A stretch of 64,000 nucleotides of DNA from contig CALODL010000037.1 in the NCBI GenBank assembly GCA_942492115.1, positions 1 to 64,000 on the forward strand. The letters are read 5' to 3'. The notes beneath the pieces are model-generated. The model was not told the origin of the DNA. It did no database searches and worked only from the letters and a program-made list of their open reading frames with translations. How positions within the stretch are numbered: the first letter of the stretch is position 1; every line of letters begins with the position of its first letter. Shown here in pieces: positions 16,539-24,345 of this stretch. Both the position numbers and the translations under genes were made by a program. Source of the DNA: CALODL01 sp942492115 (lineage in GTDB: Bacteria; Planctomycetota; Phycisphaerae; UBA1845; CAIVHJ01).

Positions 16539-18557
16539 TCAATTCCACAGTTGCTTCAGCCAGTCATCGGGGTGCCCCATATCGGGGCCGCCGCCGAGCG
16601 TATCGCGACTGGCCGCCTTTTCCTCCAGCAGCGCTTTGACTTCCTGAGTGATGAAACGACTGACCAGGGCGTGACTGTGCGCGTCACTCAATCCCTTGTT
16701 CCGATGATAGTAGCGCAGTGGGAAGTAAAGATACAAGTGATCCCGCGCACGCGTGAGAGCAACGTAGAGCAAACGACGTTCTTCATCCAGCCCATCGTCC
16801 TCGCCGAGGGCCATGTCGGACGGAATCATGCCGTCGGCGACATGTAGTACGTGAATGACATCCCACTCGCAACCCTTGGCAGAATGGATCGTGCTCAGTG
16901 TCAGATAGTCCTCGTCGAGATGCGGAGCCTGCGCGAAATCGGAAGTCGCATTGGGAGGGTCGAGACTGAGGTCTGCGATGAAAGTGCTGCGCGATGTGTA
17001 CCGCGCTGCGAGTCCTGAAAGCTGTTCGCAATCGCGTTGCCGAGCATTCCAATTGACGTATTTCTGTTGCAGCAATCCATCGTACAGTGCACGGATGCGC
17101 TCGACCTGTACAGCCAGCGTCTCGCGCGCCGCGGTTTGCTGGCAGTCACGAATGATATGGCGAAATTGTTCGAAGTGCTCACGAGCTGGTGGGGGGACTT
17201 CGGGGGGAGCGTCCAACAAACGGGCGATGGGGGTCTTCGAATCGTGTTGGCCGACTCCGAGTTCGGTCATGACCCGATTGGCGATGCGCGGCCCGATACC
17301 GTCCATCAACTGCAGTATTCGATACCAGCTCAACTCGTCGTGGGGGTTCTCGAGAATGCGCAGGAATGACAGCAGGTCCTTGACATGTGCGGCTTCGATG
17401 AACTTCAGTCCCCCGAACTTGTGGAATGGAATATTGCGGCGGGACAATTCTACCTCGAGTTGGTCGCTGTGGTGTCCAGCGCGCATCAGCACGGCCTGGC
17501 GGTTGAGCGGAATGCCATCTTCGAGATGATCCAGGATGTTCTCACATACGATCCTGCACTGTTCGGCCTCATCTATGCATTGGATCAGCGTGGGCTTGTG
17601 TCCCCCGGGCCGAACGGCTCGCAGGGTCTTGGCGTGTTGACGGGCTGCGGGGGCAATGACCTCGTTGGCCACATCCAGAATAGGCTGGGTCGAGCGGTAG
17701 TTGGTCTCGAGCGTGACGCGCGTCGTGCCCGTGTATTGCTCCGGGAAATCAAGCATGTTTTCGACCGTTGCTGCCCGGAAGGAGTATATGGATTGTGCAT
17801 CGTCGCCCACGACCGTTAGATTGCGTCGTTCATCGCACATCGCGCGCAGAATATCCGCTTGGAGCGGGTTGGTGTCCTGATACTCATCAACAAGAATGTA
17901 ATCGAACTTCTGTGTGATACTGTGACGTGCGGAGCTGTGGCACAGTGCTCGCCAGTACAACAGCAGATCGTCGAAGTCCAGCAACTGAGCCGTGCGTTTG
18001 CGAGTCGCATAGGTTTCGAAGATCAGTCGAATGTCGTCGAGTTCGTCTGCGCACCATGGAAAGTACTGGTCAAGTACGACCTTCAGTTTTCGCTGTGTAC
18101 TGACTACGCGCGAGTAGATCCCAACCAGTGTCTGGGGCCGCGGAAATCTGCGTTCACGGGTTTTCAGGTCGAGGGTGCTGCGGATGAGGCTCATCAACTC
18201 GGAGGCATCGGCTTCGTCCATGACGGAGAAGCCGTCATGCAGCCCGACCGCGGCGGCATAGACACGCAAGAGCCGATGTGCAATGGCGTGAAACGTACCA
18301 CCCCATATTTGCACGGGGGTACCATCAGTGATGAGCGCCCGGGCGCGATTGACCATTTCCGCGGCGGCGCGGCGGGTAAATGTCAGCAGACAGATTCTCT
18401 CGCTGGCGACACCATGATTGATGAGGTATGCGACTCTGCTTGCAAGGGTCTTGGTCTTGCCAGTTCCGGCACCCGCGATGATGAGCAGCGGACCATCCCC
18501 ATGGCGCACCGCAGCAGATTGTTGTGGATTGAGTGACTCCAGCCATTCGTCAGGCAC
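16539..18557 (-). CDS. UvrD/PcrA/Rep-family superfamily 1 DNA helicase
   Basis: A 672-residue SF1A 3'-5' helicase with all motifs in order: Q motif LNPQQSAAV, Walker A AGAGTGKT, Ia LLTFTRRAA, II DEYQDTNPLQ, III VGDDAQSIYSFR, IV TLETNYRSTQPIL, V STIHSAKGCEWDVIHV, VI LLYVALTRARDHLYL. It probably acts in repair or replication restart. Whether it is the PcrA/UvrD or Rep orthologue cannot be decided by eye. The start is GTG 18557 with GGGAG 8 nt upstream. It is first in a two-gene operon with mutS2. Confidence 0.92.
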   Translation of the reverse strand: MPDEWLESLNPQQSAAVRHGDGPLLIIAGAGTGKTKTLASRVAYLINHGVASERICLLTFTRRAAAEMVNRARALITDGTPVQIWGGTFHAIAHRLLRVYAAAVGLHDGFSVMDEADASELMSLIRSTLDLKTRERRFPRPQTLVGIYSRVVSTQRKLKVVLDQYFPWCADELDDIRLIFETYATRKRTAQLLDFDDLLLYWRALCHSSARHSITQKFDYILVDEYQDTNPLQADILRAMCDERRNLTVVGDDAQSIYSFRAATVENMLDFPEQYTGTTRVTLETNYRSTQPILDVANEVIAPAARQHAKTLRAVRPGGHKPTLIQCIDEAEQCRIVCENILDHLEDGIPLNRQAVLMRAGHHSDQLEVELSRRNIPFHKFGGLKFIEAAHVKDLLSFLRILENPHDELSWYRILQLMDGIGPRIANRVMTELGVGQHDSKTPIARLLDAPPEVPPPAREHFEQFRHIIRDCQQTAARETLAVQVERIRALYDGLLQQKYVNWNARQRDCEQLSGLAARYTSRSTFIADLSLDPPNATSDFAQAPHLDEDYLTLSTIHSAKGCEWDVIHVLHVADGMIPSDMALGEDDGLDEERRLLYVALTRARDHLYLYFPLRYYHRNKGLSDAHSHALVSRFITQEVKALLEEKAASRDTLGGGPDMGHPDDWLKQLWN

Positions 18558-18743
18558 GCGGCAAACTCCCGGGGTGGATGACAGACCAACGAAATCCTGC
18601 GGTAGAGCTTAACGGGATCGGGTACTCTTCGCAGAGGCATGGCGCCCATTGTGGTGGCGGCTGGGAACCCGTCATTGTGGCGGACTTGGGGTTGGGTTTG
18701 ACACCGGCCATGGCCCCAAACATAATGACTCTTCGATTCAAAC

Positions 18744-19868
18744 ATGGCGACGAAAGTCCTAACTGCAACTGAACCCGAAAGTTACGGACCTGCCGTTGCG
18801 CAGGCAGCTGAGGTGCTGCGCGCGGGCGGTCTCGTGGCCATTCCCACCGAGACGGTCTACGGCATCGCCGTGTCTGCCGATGTGTCGGATGCGGTCGAGC
18901 GACTTCGCGAGCTGAAAGGCCAGGCGCGTCATGGCCCATTCACCGTGCACATCAGTCGCTCAGCGGATGCGGAGCAATTCACCAATGGTCTGACCGGTCA
19001 ACAACGGCGGGTGGTCCAACGCGGATGGCCAGGCCCGCTGACCATTATATTCGACGTGCCGGATCCGACCCGGACACCGGTCGCGTCTGGCCGAGACCCG
19101 GGTTTCATCGATCGTGTTTTTCACGACGGGTCCGTTGGATTGCGTTGTCCAGATCTGGCCGCCGCTCGCGACGTCCTCGCTGAGGCCGGATGCGTGTGTC
19201 TGGCCACCAGCGCCAACGCCCACGGTCAGCCTCCTCCAGCGTCTGCGGCCGAGGTCATCGAGCACCTCGATGGCCAGGTCGATCTCGTGCTCGATGCAGG
19301 ACCGTCCAACTATGCGAAGGCTTCTACGATCATTCGGCTGCGCGATCGGCGTGCCGAGGTTCTGCGTGCTGGCGTGATCGATGAGAGAATGATTCAGCGT
19401 TTCATGCATACGACGATCGTCCTCGTGTGCACGGGGAACACATGTCGCAGCCCAATGGCAGAAGGCTTGCTCAAGAAGCAGTTGGCGGATCAACTGGGGT
19501 GCGCGGCTGCTGAACTTGATCACGAAGGGTATCGTGTTGTGTCGGCGGGAACATATGCCGTCGACGGTGCTCCCGCGACACCAGAGGCCGTGCAAGCCAT
19601 GGCGGAATTGAACATCGACATCACGAATCACCGGTCAACGGCCCTCGGCCGAGACCTGGTCGATCAGGCGCAGATCATTTTGTGCATGACCCCTTCACAC
19701 AAAGCGGTCGTTGATTCGCTCGGTCCTGATGCGGCTGGCAAGTCGTTTTTGCTCGGCGGTCACGAGGCCGTAACCGATCCCATTGGAGGGGCTGTCGGAG
19801 ACTATCGGCAGTGTCGTGATCAGATTGCCCAGGGGCTTACCAGGCAGCTGACGGAGAGGATCCTATGA
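18744..19868 (+). CDS. fusion of threonylcarbamoyl-AMP synthase (Sua5/YrdC) and low-molecular-weight protein phosphatase
   Basis: The N-terminal ~210 residues form a YrdC/Sua5 domain (PTETVYGIA, ELKGQARHGPF, WPGPLTIIF, VGLRCPD, ATSANAHGQPP) that makes threonylcarbamoyl-AMP for t6A37 of ANN-decoding tRNAs. From about residue 225 there is a low-molecular-weight phosphatase domain with the P-loop CTGNTCRS (CX5RS) and the catalytic Asp in DPIGGAVGDY. Sua5's own C-terminal domain is replaced by the phosphatase, so this is a YrdC-phosphatase fusion. The substrate of the phosphatase half may be protein tyrosine or arginine phosphate; neither is shown. The stop overlaps rpiB by 4 nt (ATGA), so the two are translationally coupled. 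Confidence 0.9.
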   Translation: MATKVLTATEPESYGPAVAQAAEVLRAGGLVAIPTETVYGIAVSADVSDAVERLRELKGQARHGPFTVHISRSADAEQFTNGLTGQQRRVVQRGWPGPLTIIFDVPDPTRTPVASGRDPGFIDRVFHDGSVGLRCPDLAAARDVLAEAGCVCLATSANAHGQPPPASAAEVIEHLDGQVDLVLDAGPSNYAKASTIIRLRDRRAEVLRAGVIDERMIQRFMHTTIVLVCTGNTCRSPMAEGLLKKQLADQLGCAAAELDHEGYRVVSAGTYAVDGAPATPEAVQAMAELNIDITNHRSTALGRDLVDQAQIILCMTPSHKAVVDSLGPDAAGKSFLLGGHEAVTDPIGGAVGDYRQCRDQIAQGLTRQLTERIL

Positions 19869-20317
19869 AAATAGCTGTCGGCAGTGACCATCGCGGTTTT
19901 GCAGCCAAGGAAGTCATCAAAGAGACGCTGGAGACGCGTGGGATCGAGGTTGTTGACTTCGGGACGCACGGCAACGAGAGCTACGATTATCCCGATGCCG
20001 CATTTCCCACTGCCCTTGCCGTCGCTGATGGGTCCTGCGACCTCGGTGTGTTGTGTTGCGGCACTGGAATCGGCATGTCCATCGCAGCCAACAAGGTCGG
20101 GGGGATTCGGGCATCGTTGTGCCATGACGAACTGACCGCGGAGATGGCGCGACGGCACAATGACGCCAACGTTCTGTGTCTGCCGGTTGATCTGTTGAGC
20201 GATGATGCAGTTCGCGGAGTTGTTGACGTATGGCTCGACACTACCTTTGACGGTGGCCGCCACGAGCGCCGTGTCAACAAGATCTCATCATTCGAGCGGG
20301 GCCCCCATCAAGCCTGA
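19865..20317 (+). CDS. rpiB: ribose-5-phosphate isomerase B
   Basis: A 150-residue RpiB/LacAB family enzyme interconverting ribose-5-phosphate and ribulose-5-phosphate in the pentose phosphate pathway. Signatures: GSDHRGFAAK, the phosphate loop and active-site Cys in CCGTGIGMSIAANKV, and ARRHNDANVLCLP. A good ribosome site (GGAGAGGA) sits inside the end of the upstream fusion gene. Pairing of rpiB with a low-molecular-weight phosphatase is seen in many bacteria, so the gene order is typical apart from the fused YrdC domain. Confidence 0.93.
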   Translation: MKIAVGSDHRGFAAKEVIKETLETRGIEVVDFGTHGNESYDYPDAAFPTALAVADGSCDLGVLCCGTGIGMSIAANKVGGIRASLCHDELTAEMARRHNDANVLCLPVDLLSDDAVRGVVDVWLDTTFDGGRHERRVNKISSFERGPHQA

Positions 20318-20365
20318 CGATTGGTGGGCACGCGCAGAAACCGTCACACCAACAGGTTGCCAACG

Positions 20366-22408
20366 TTAGCTGGCAGCGGCAGAGGCCTCTTCCTTGGCTT
20401 TCTTTGCATTGTCGATGATCTGCTGCTGGACAGTACTGGGCACTTGATCGTAATGACTGAGTTCCATGGAGTAACTGCCCTGTCCACCACTGATACTCGA
20501 AAGTGTCGAACTGTAGTTGGCTGCTTCGGACAAGGGGACCAGTGCTTTGATCAGTGCGAATCCACCCGGCAGCATATCCTGTCCCAGTGGGCGTCCGCGG
20601 CGTGATGCCAGATCGCCCTGGATGTCGCCGACATTGTCGCTGGGCACGGTCACTTCCATATTGACGACGGGCTCGAGCAAGATCGGGCCGGCCTTCATGA
20701 ACGCCTCTTTGAATGCCTGGCGCCCTGCGATCTGGAAAGCGATGTCTTTGCTGTCCACCGGGTGAGTCTTCCCGTCGATCAGGCGGACTTTCACGTCGAC
20801 GACAGGGTAGCCGGCCAGCACGCCTTCAGCCATTTGCGCACGAACACCCTTGTCGACGCTGGGACGGAACTGTTGGTCGATTGCGCCGCCGAAAATCTCA
20901 TCGACGAATTCATATCCTGCTGATCGCTCATTGGGCTCGACGCTGATAATCACCCGGCCAAACTGGCCCGCGCCACCCGACTGCTTCTTGTGCGTATATT
21001 CAACATCCTTGACCGGTTTTGTAATGGTCTCGCGGTATGGGATGCGCGGCGGACGCGTATCGACTTCAAGTTTGAAGTAGCGCTCCATGCGTCCGAGGAT
21101 CGTCCGCAGGTGGAGTTCACCCATCCCGTGAATCACCAATTCGCTTGTTGCGGCATCACGTTCGTGACGGAAGCACGGGTCTTCGTCGGCAAAGCGGGTC
21201 AGGGCGGCCGAGATCTTGTCGCCGTCTCCTCGGGCTTTGGGGGAGATGGCCATCGAGAACATGGGAACCGGCGTCTCGGGCAGAACGACTGTGCCGGTGG
21301 TCGAGCCACTGACGACGGTGTCTCCAACGCTGAGATCGAGCTTGGCCACGCCGATGATGTCACCGGCAATACCTGTGTCTGTTTCGGAGTGTTCGGCCCC
21401 GATCATCGAGTGCAGGTGACCCGCCTTGAAACCCTTGGTTTCCTTGATGGTATGAATCTGCGTATCCGATTTGAGCTCGCCGCGCAAGCAGCGGATGGCG
21501 CTATACTTGATGTTACTCTTGGGGTCACTGAGGATCTTGAATACGACGCCGACGAAATCGCCATCCGGTGTCTGCTCGATGACCGTTGTGTCGTCGCCGT
21601 TCCGCAGTTCGCGCGCCCGCGCTGCGGTGGGGTCCGGGCAGAAGGTCTTGATGGCATCGAGAAGTTCGGTGATGCCAACATCATTGATGGCATTGGTGAA
21701 CACGATTGGTACGAGGACGCCTGCTGACACCGCGCGGGCCGCCGTGGCCGCAAGTTTCGACTCATCGAGCTCGCCACCGAGGTATTTCTCCATGAGTGCA
21801 TCGTCGACGCCCACGATGGCTTCGACGACTTTCTCGTGCATACTCGCGGGATCCGAGAAATCGGAGTCACCACTGTCATTCTGGAAGCAGTCGACGATTG
21901 ATGTTCCGCCCCCCGAAGGCAGATTGACGGGCACGCATTCCTGCCCGAAGCTGTCCTGGATCTGTGTAATCAATTCGTCGAAATTGACATTCTCACCATC
22001 GATGCGGTTGACCACGATCATGCGCGCCACACCTGCCGTCGCGGCACGCTGCATCATTTTCCGAGTATTGACCTGCACTCCATCCTTGGCCGCAATGACG
22101 CAGATGGCCATGTCGGCTGCGCCCAACGCACTGATCGCCTGACCGGCAAACCCTGCCGTTCCAGGTGTGTCGATCAGGTTGATGCGGGTGCCCTGGTAGT
22201 CGACGTAGCTCACGGCACTGTCAATGGAACAGCCCTTGTCTTTCTCATCGTCCGCATAGTCCAAGTGCGAAGACTTGTCGCTCACACTGCCCAGGCGGCG
22301 TGTGGCTCCGGTTTTGAACAGGATGGCTTCGGCGAGCGATGTCTTGCCGGAACCTCCATGGCCGACCAGTGCGACGTTACGAATATCCTTAATGGAATAA
22401 CTGGGCAT
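20366..22408 (-). CDS. elongation factor G-like GTPase with altered catalytic motifs
   Basis: A 680-residue protein with the full EF-G domain set: GTPase, domain II, domain III (ELHLRTILGRMERYF), domain IV (GGAGQFGRVIISVEP, FQIAGRQAFKEAFMKAGPILLEP) and domain V (SRRGRPLG). The G motifs differ from canonical translocase. G1 is GHGGSGKTSL rather than DHGKTT. Switch I has GCSI in place of GITI. G3 is DTPGT (80-84), with Thr where translational GTPases carry the catalytic His. G4 is NRID rather than NKxD. This fits the EF-G-like paralogue group, not the main fusA, and the role is unknown. The start is set at ATG 22408 with GAGGAG upstream; the longer frame from 22549 lacks support and overlaps the divergent gene. 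Confidence 0.85.
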   Translation of the reverse strand: MPSYSIKDIRNVALVGHGGSGKTSLAEAILFKTGATRRLGSVSDKSSHLDYADDEKDKGCSIDSAVSYVDYQGTRINLIDTPGTAGFAGQAISALGAADMAICVIAAKDGVQVNTRKMMQRAATAGVARMIVVNRIDGENVNFDELITQIQDSFGQECVPVNLPSGGGTSIVDCFQNDSGDSDFSDPASMHEKVVEAIVGVDDALMEKYLGGELDESKLAATAARAVSAGVLVPIVFTNAINDVGITELLDAIKTFCPDPTAARARELRNGDDTTVIEQTPDGDFVGVVFKILSDPKSNIKYSAIRCLRGELKSDTQIHTIKETKGFKAGHLHSMIGAEHSETDTGIAGDIIGVAKLDLSVGDTVVSGSTTGTVVLPETPVPMFSMAISPKARGDGDKISAALTRFADEDPCFRHERDAATSELVIHGMGELHLRTILGRMERYFKLEVDTRPPRIPYRETITKPVKDVEYTHKKQSGGAGQFGRVIISVEPNERSAGYEFVDEIFGGAIDQQFRPSVDKGVRAQMAEGVLAGYPVVDVKVRLIDGKTHPVDSKDIAFQIAGRQAFKEAFMKAGPILLEPVVNMEVTVPSDNVGDIQGDLASRRGRPLGQDMLPGGFALIKALVPLSEAANYSSTLSSISGGQGSYSMELSHYDQVPSTVQQQIIDNAKKAKEEASAAAS

Positions 22409-22509
22409 GAAAAACTCCTCGGGCAATCGTAAATGCTTGCAAGGAAAAGTCGAATGAGTGATTATAAGCAACTCACTCGGGCGCTCAAGTGCTGCACAGT
22501 GGACATACC

Positions 22510-23685
22510 ATGAAGCTATCCGCAAAAGTCGAGGCATTGCGTGAATCACCCACGTTGGAGGTCACCAGACGAGCCAAGGAATTGGCCGCTGCAGGCCACG
22601 ACGTGGTGACCTTCGGGGTCGGCCAGCCGGATTTCCCGACTCCGGACAAGATTCGGCAGGCGGCGACCCAGGCGCTGAACGAGGGGCGCACCGGGTATGC
22701 AATCCCGTCGTCAGGTCTGCTGGCGGCGCGGCAAGCGGTGTGCGGCAAGTTTCTTCGCGATTGCAATCTTCATTACGAGCCCGCGCAAGCCATTGTCACC
22801 GTCGGGGGCAAGGAGGCGTTATTCCTGGCTTTCACGGCTTTGCTCGATGATGGCGACGAGGTCATCTTGCCCGCACCGTACTGGGTGAGTTATCCAGATC
22901 AAATCCGTCTTGCGGGCGGACGGCCGGTGATCGTGCAGGGCGATCCGTCCCGAAAGTTTAGAATCACCCCCGCCCAGCTCAAAGCATCTTTGACGCCCCG
23001 GACACGCGCGGTCGTCTTGAACTACCCCAGCAATCCAGGTGGATTTACTTATGATCGGCAAGATCTCGAGGAGATCGCTGCTGTATTGCAGGGCACGGAT
23101 GTCGTTGTGCTCTCCGATGAGATGTACGATCGCTTGACGTATGGTTGCACCCATGTCAGTTTCGCGGCGTTGGACCAGGATACTTACGCCAGGACCATTA
23201 CGTTCAATGCAACATCCAAAAGCTACGCCATGACGGGCTGGCGCCTCGGTTTTGCCGCAGGCGCAGAGGATGTGATCGCGGCCATGGCCAAGTTGCAGAG
23301 CCAGACGACCAGCGGGGCAACCCACTTCGGGCAGTACGGGCTCATCGAGGCGCTCACCGGTGATCAGCAGTGCGTCGAGCAGATGCGTGCGGTGTTCGAT
23401 CGCCGACGGCAGCTGATGTACGACGGTTTGTGCCGATTTCCAGGCGTGACGTGCGTAGAGCCTGCCGGCGCGTTTTATTGCTTTCCGGACGTGTCCGGGA
23501 CCTATGCCAGACTGGGCGTGAAGTCGTCGGTCGAGTTCGCGAGCAAAGTCCTGAATGAGGTTCACGTGGCCGTCGTGCCGGGTGCAGCATTCGGTTGTGA
23601 TCGTCACGTCCGCCTGGCCTACGCAGTGAGTGACGAGCACATCGCAGAGGGGTTGGGGCGGCTCCAACGCCTGCTGGCCTGTTGA
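22510..23685 (+). CDS. class I/II PLP-dependent aminotransferase (aspartate/prephenate type)
   Basis: Fold-type I aminotransferase, 391 residues, close to the Ib aspartate aminotransferase group. Landmarks: GVGQPDFPTP, GRTGYAIPSSG, the PLP-binding SDEMYDRLTYG, Schiff-base Lys about 237 in NATSKSYAMTGWRLGFAAG, and the carboxylate-binding Arg in HVRLAYAVS. It transfers amino groups between aspartate, 2-oxoglutarate and possibly prephenate or aromatic acids; specificity cannot be read. The usual NSPSNPTG appears as NYPSNPGG. ATG 22510 is preferred over GTG 22489 because the family N-terminus begins MKLSAKV; no strong ribosome site is visible. Confidence 0.9.
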   Translation: MKLSAKVEALRESPTLEVTRRAKELAAAGHDVVTFGVGQPDFPTPDKIRQAATQALNEGRTGYAIPSSGLLAARQAVCGKFLRDCNLHYEPAQAIVTVGGKEALFLAFTALLDDGDEVILPAPYWVSYPDQIRLAGGRPVIVQGDPSRKFRITPAQLKASLTPRTRAVVLNYPSNPGGFTYDRQDLEEIAAVLQGTDVVVLSDEMYDRLTYGCTHVSFAALDQDTYARTITFNATSKSYAMTGWRLGFAAGAEDVIAAMAKLQSQTTSGATHFGQYGLIEALTGDQQCVEQMRAVFDRRRQLMYDGLCRFPGVTCVEPAGAFYCFPDVSGTYARLGVKSSVEFASKVLNEVHVAVVPGAAFGCDRHVRLAYAVSDEHIAEGLGRLQRLLAC

Positions 23686-23769
23686 TGTAGGGCACTCCCT
23701 CCGCATGCAGCGTGGACCTTGACGTCGGGACGGCTAGCGGAGCGTTCAGGCAGCGCCTAGAATACCGCC

Positions 23770-24345
23770 ATGTATGGTTCATGCCTCGAGGAGCACGCGG
23801 GTCTGCAGCTCCGCCATCATCATGCAAGGTTTTCAGCGACCATCGCAAAATGGGTGCGAAGCGCCGACCATCTGCGGTGGTTGGCTCCGGGAACCACGCC
23901 ACCTCTGACTGCACTGAAGGTGGACGGGTGGGCGAATGACGGTGATGTACCCATGCTCTATTGGCATGTGGACCAAGCTCGACCGGTCGCGTACGGTGAA
24001 CTGAACCGTTTGGCGGGCCACCCGCGCTCGTGGTGGATCGGCCACCTGATCGTCGACCCGGCCCGCCGTGGCCGCGGGATCGGCCGTCGTTTTGCACAGG
24101 ACATCGTCCAATTGGCCTTTGAGAAATGTCTGGCTGAACATCTGTCGCTCGTCGTGTTCCCGGGCAATCAGCATGCGATCAGCTGCTACCGCAAAGCCGG
24201 CCTGGCTGAAGACGGCATGCAGACTCAACGGTGTGGCCCGCGCGGGGTCCGGGCGAGGCTCCTGCGAATGAGTCTTTCCCGCCGTCGATACTATTCCGGT
24301 TGGGCGCAGTGTGATAACTGCCGTCCCGCGGCGGCGCGGCTCTGA
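23770..24345 (+). CDS. GNAT-family N-acetyltransferase
   Basis: A 191-residue protein with a GNAT fold. Acetyl-CoA binding motif A is IVDPARRGRGIGRRFAQDI, preceded by the beta strand IGHLIV and followed by VVFPGNQHAISCYRKAGL, the standard motif B region. The substrate is unknown. The last ~40 residues are Arg/Cys-rich and not part of the fold. The stop overlaps the MMPL start by one base (TGATG), suggesting coupled translation. No clear ribosome site is seen for its own ATG. Confidence 0.8.
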   Translation: MYGSCLEEHAGLQLRHHHARFSATIAKWVRSADHLRWLAPGTTPPLTALKVDGWANDGDVPMLYWHVDQARPVAYGELNRLAGHPRSWWIGHLIVDPARRGRGIGRRFAQDIVQLAFEKCLAEHLSLVVFPGNQHAISCYRKAGLAEDGMQTQRCGPRGVRARLLRMSLSRRRYYSGWAQCDNCRPAAARL

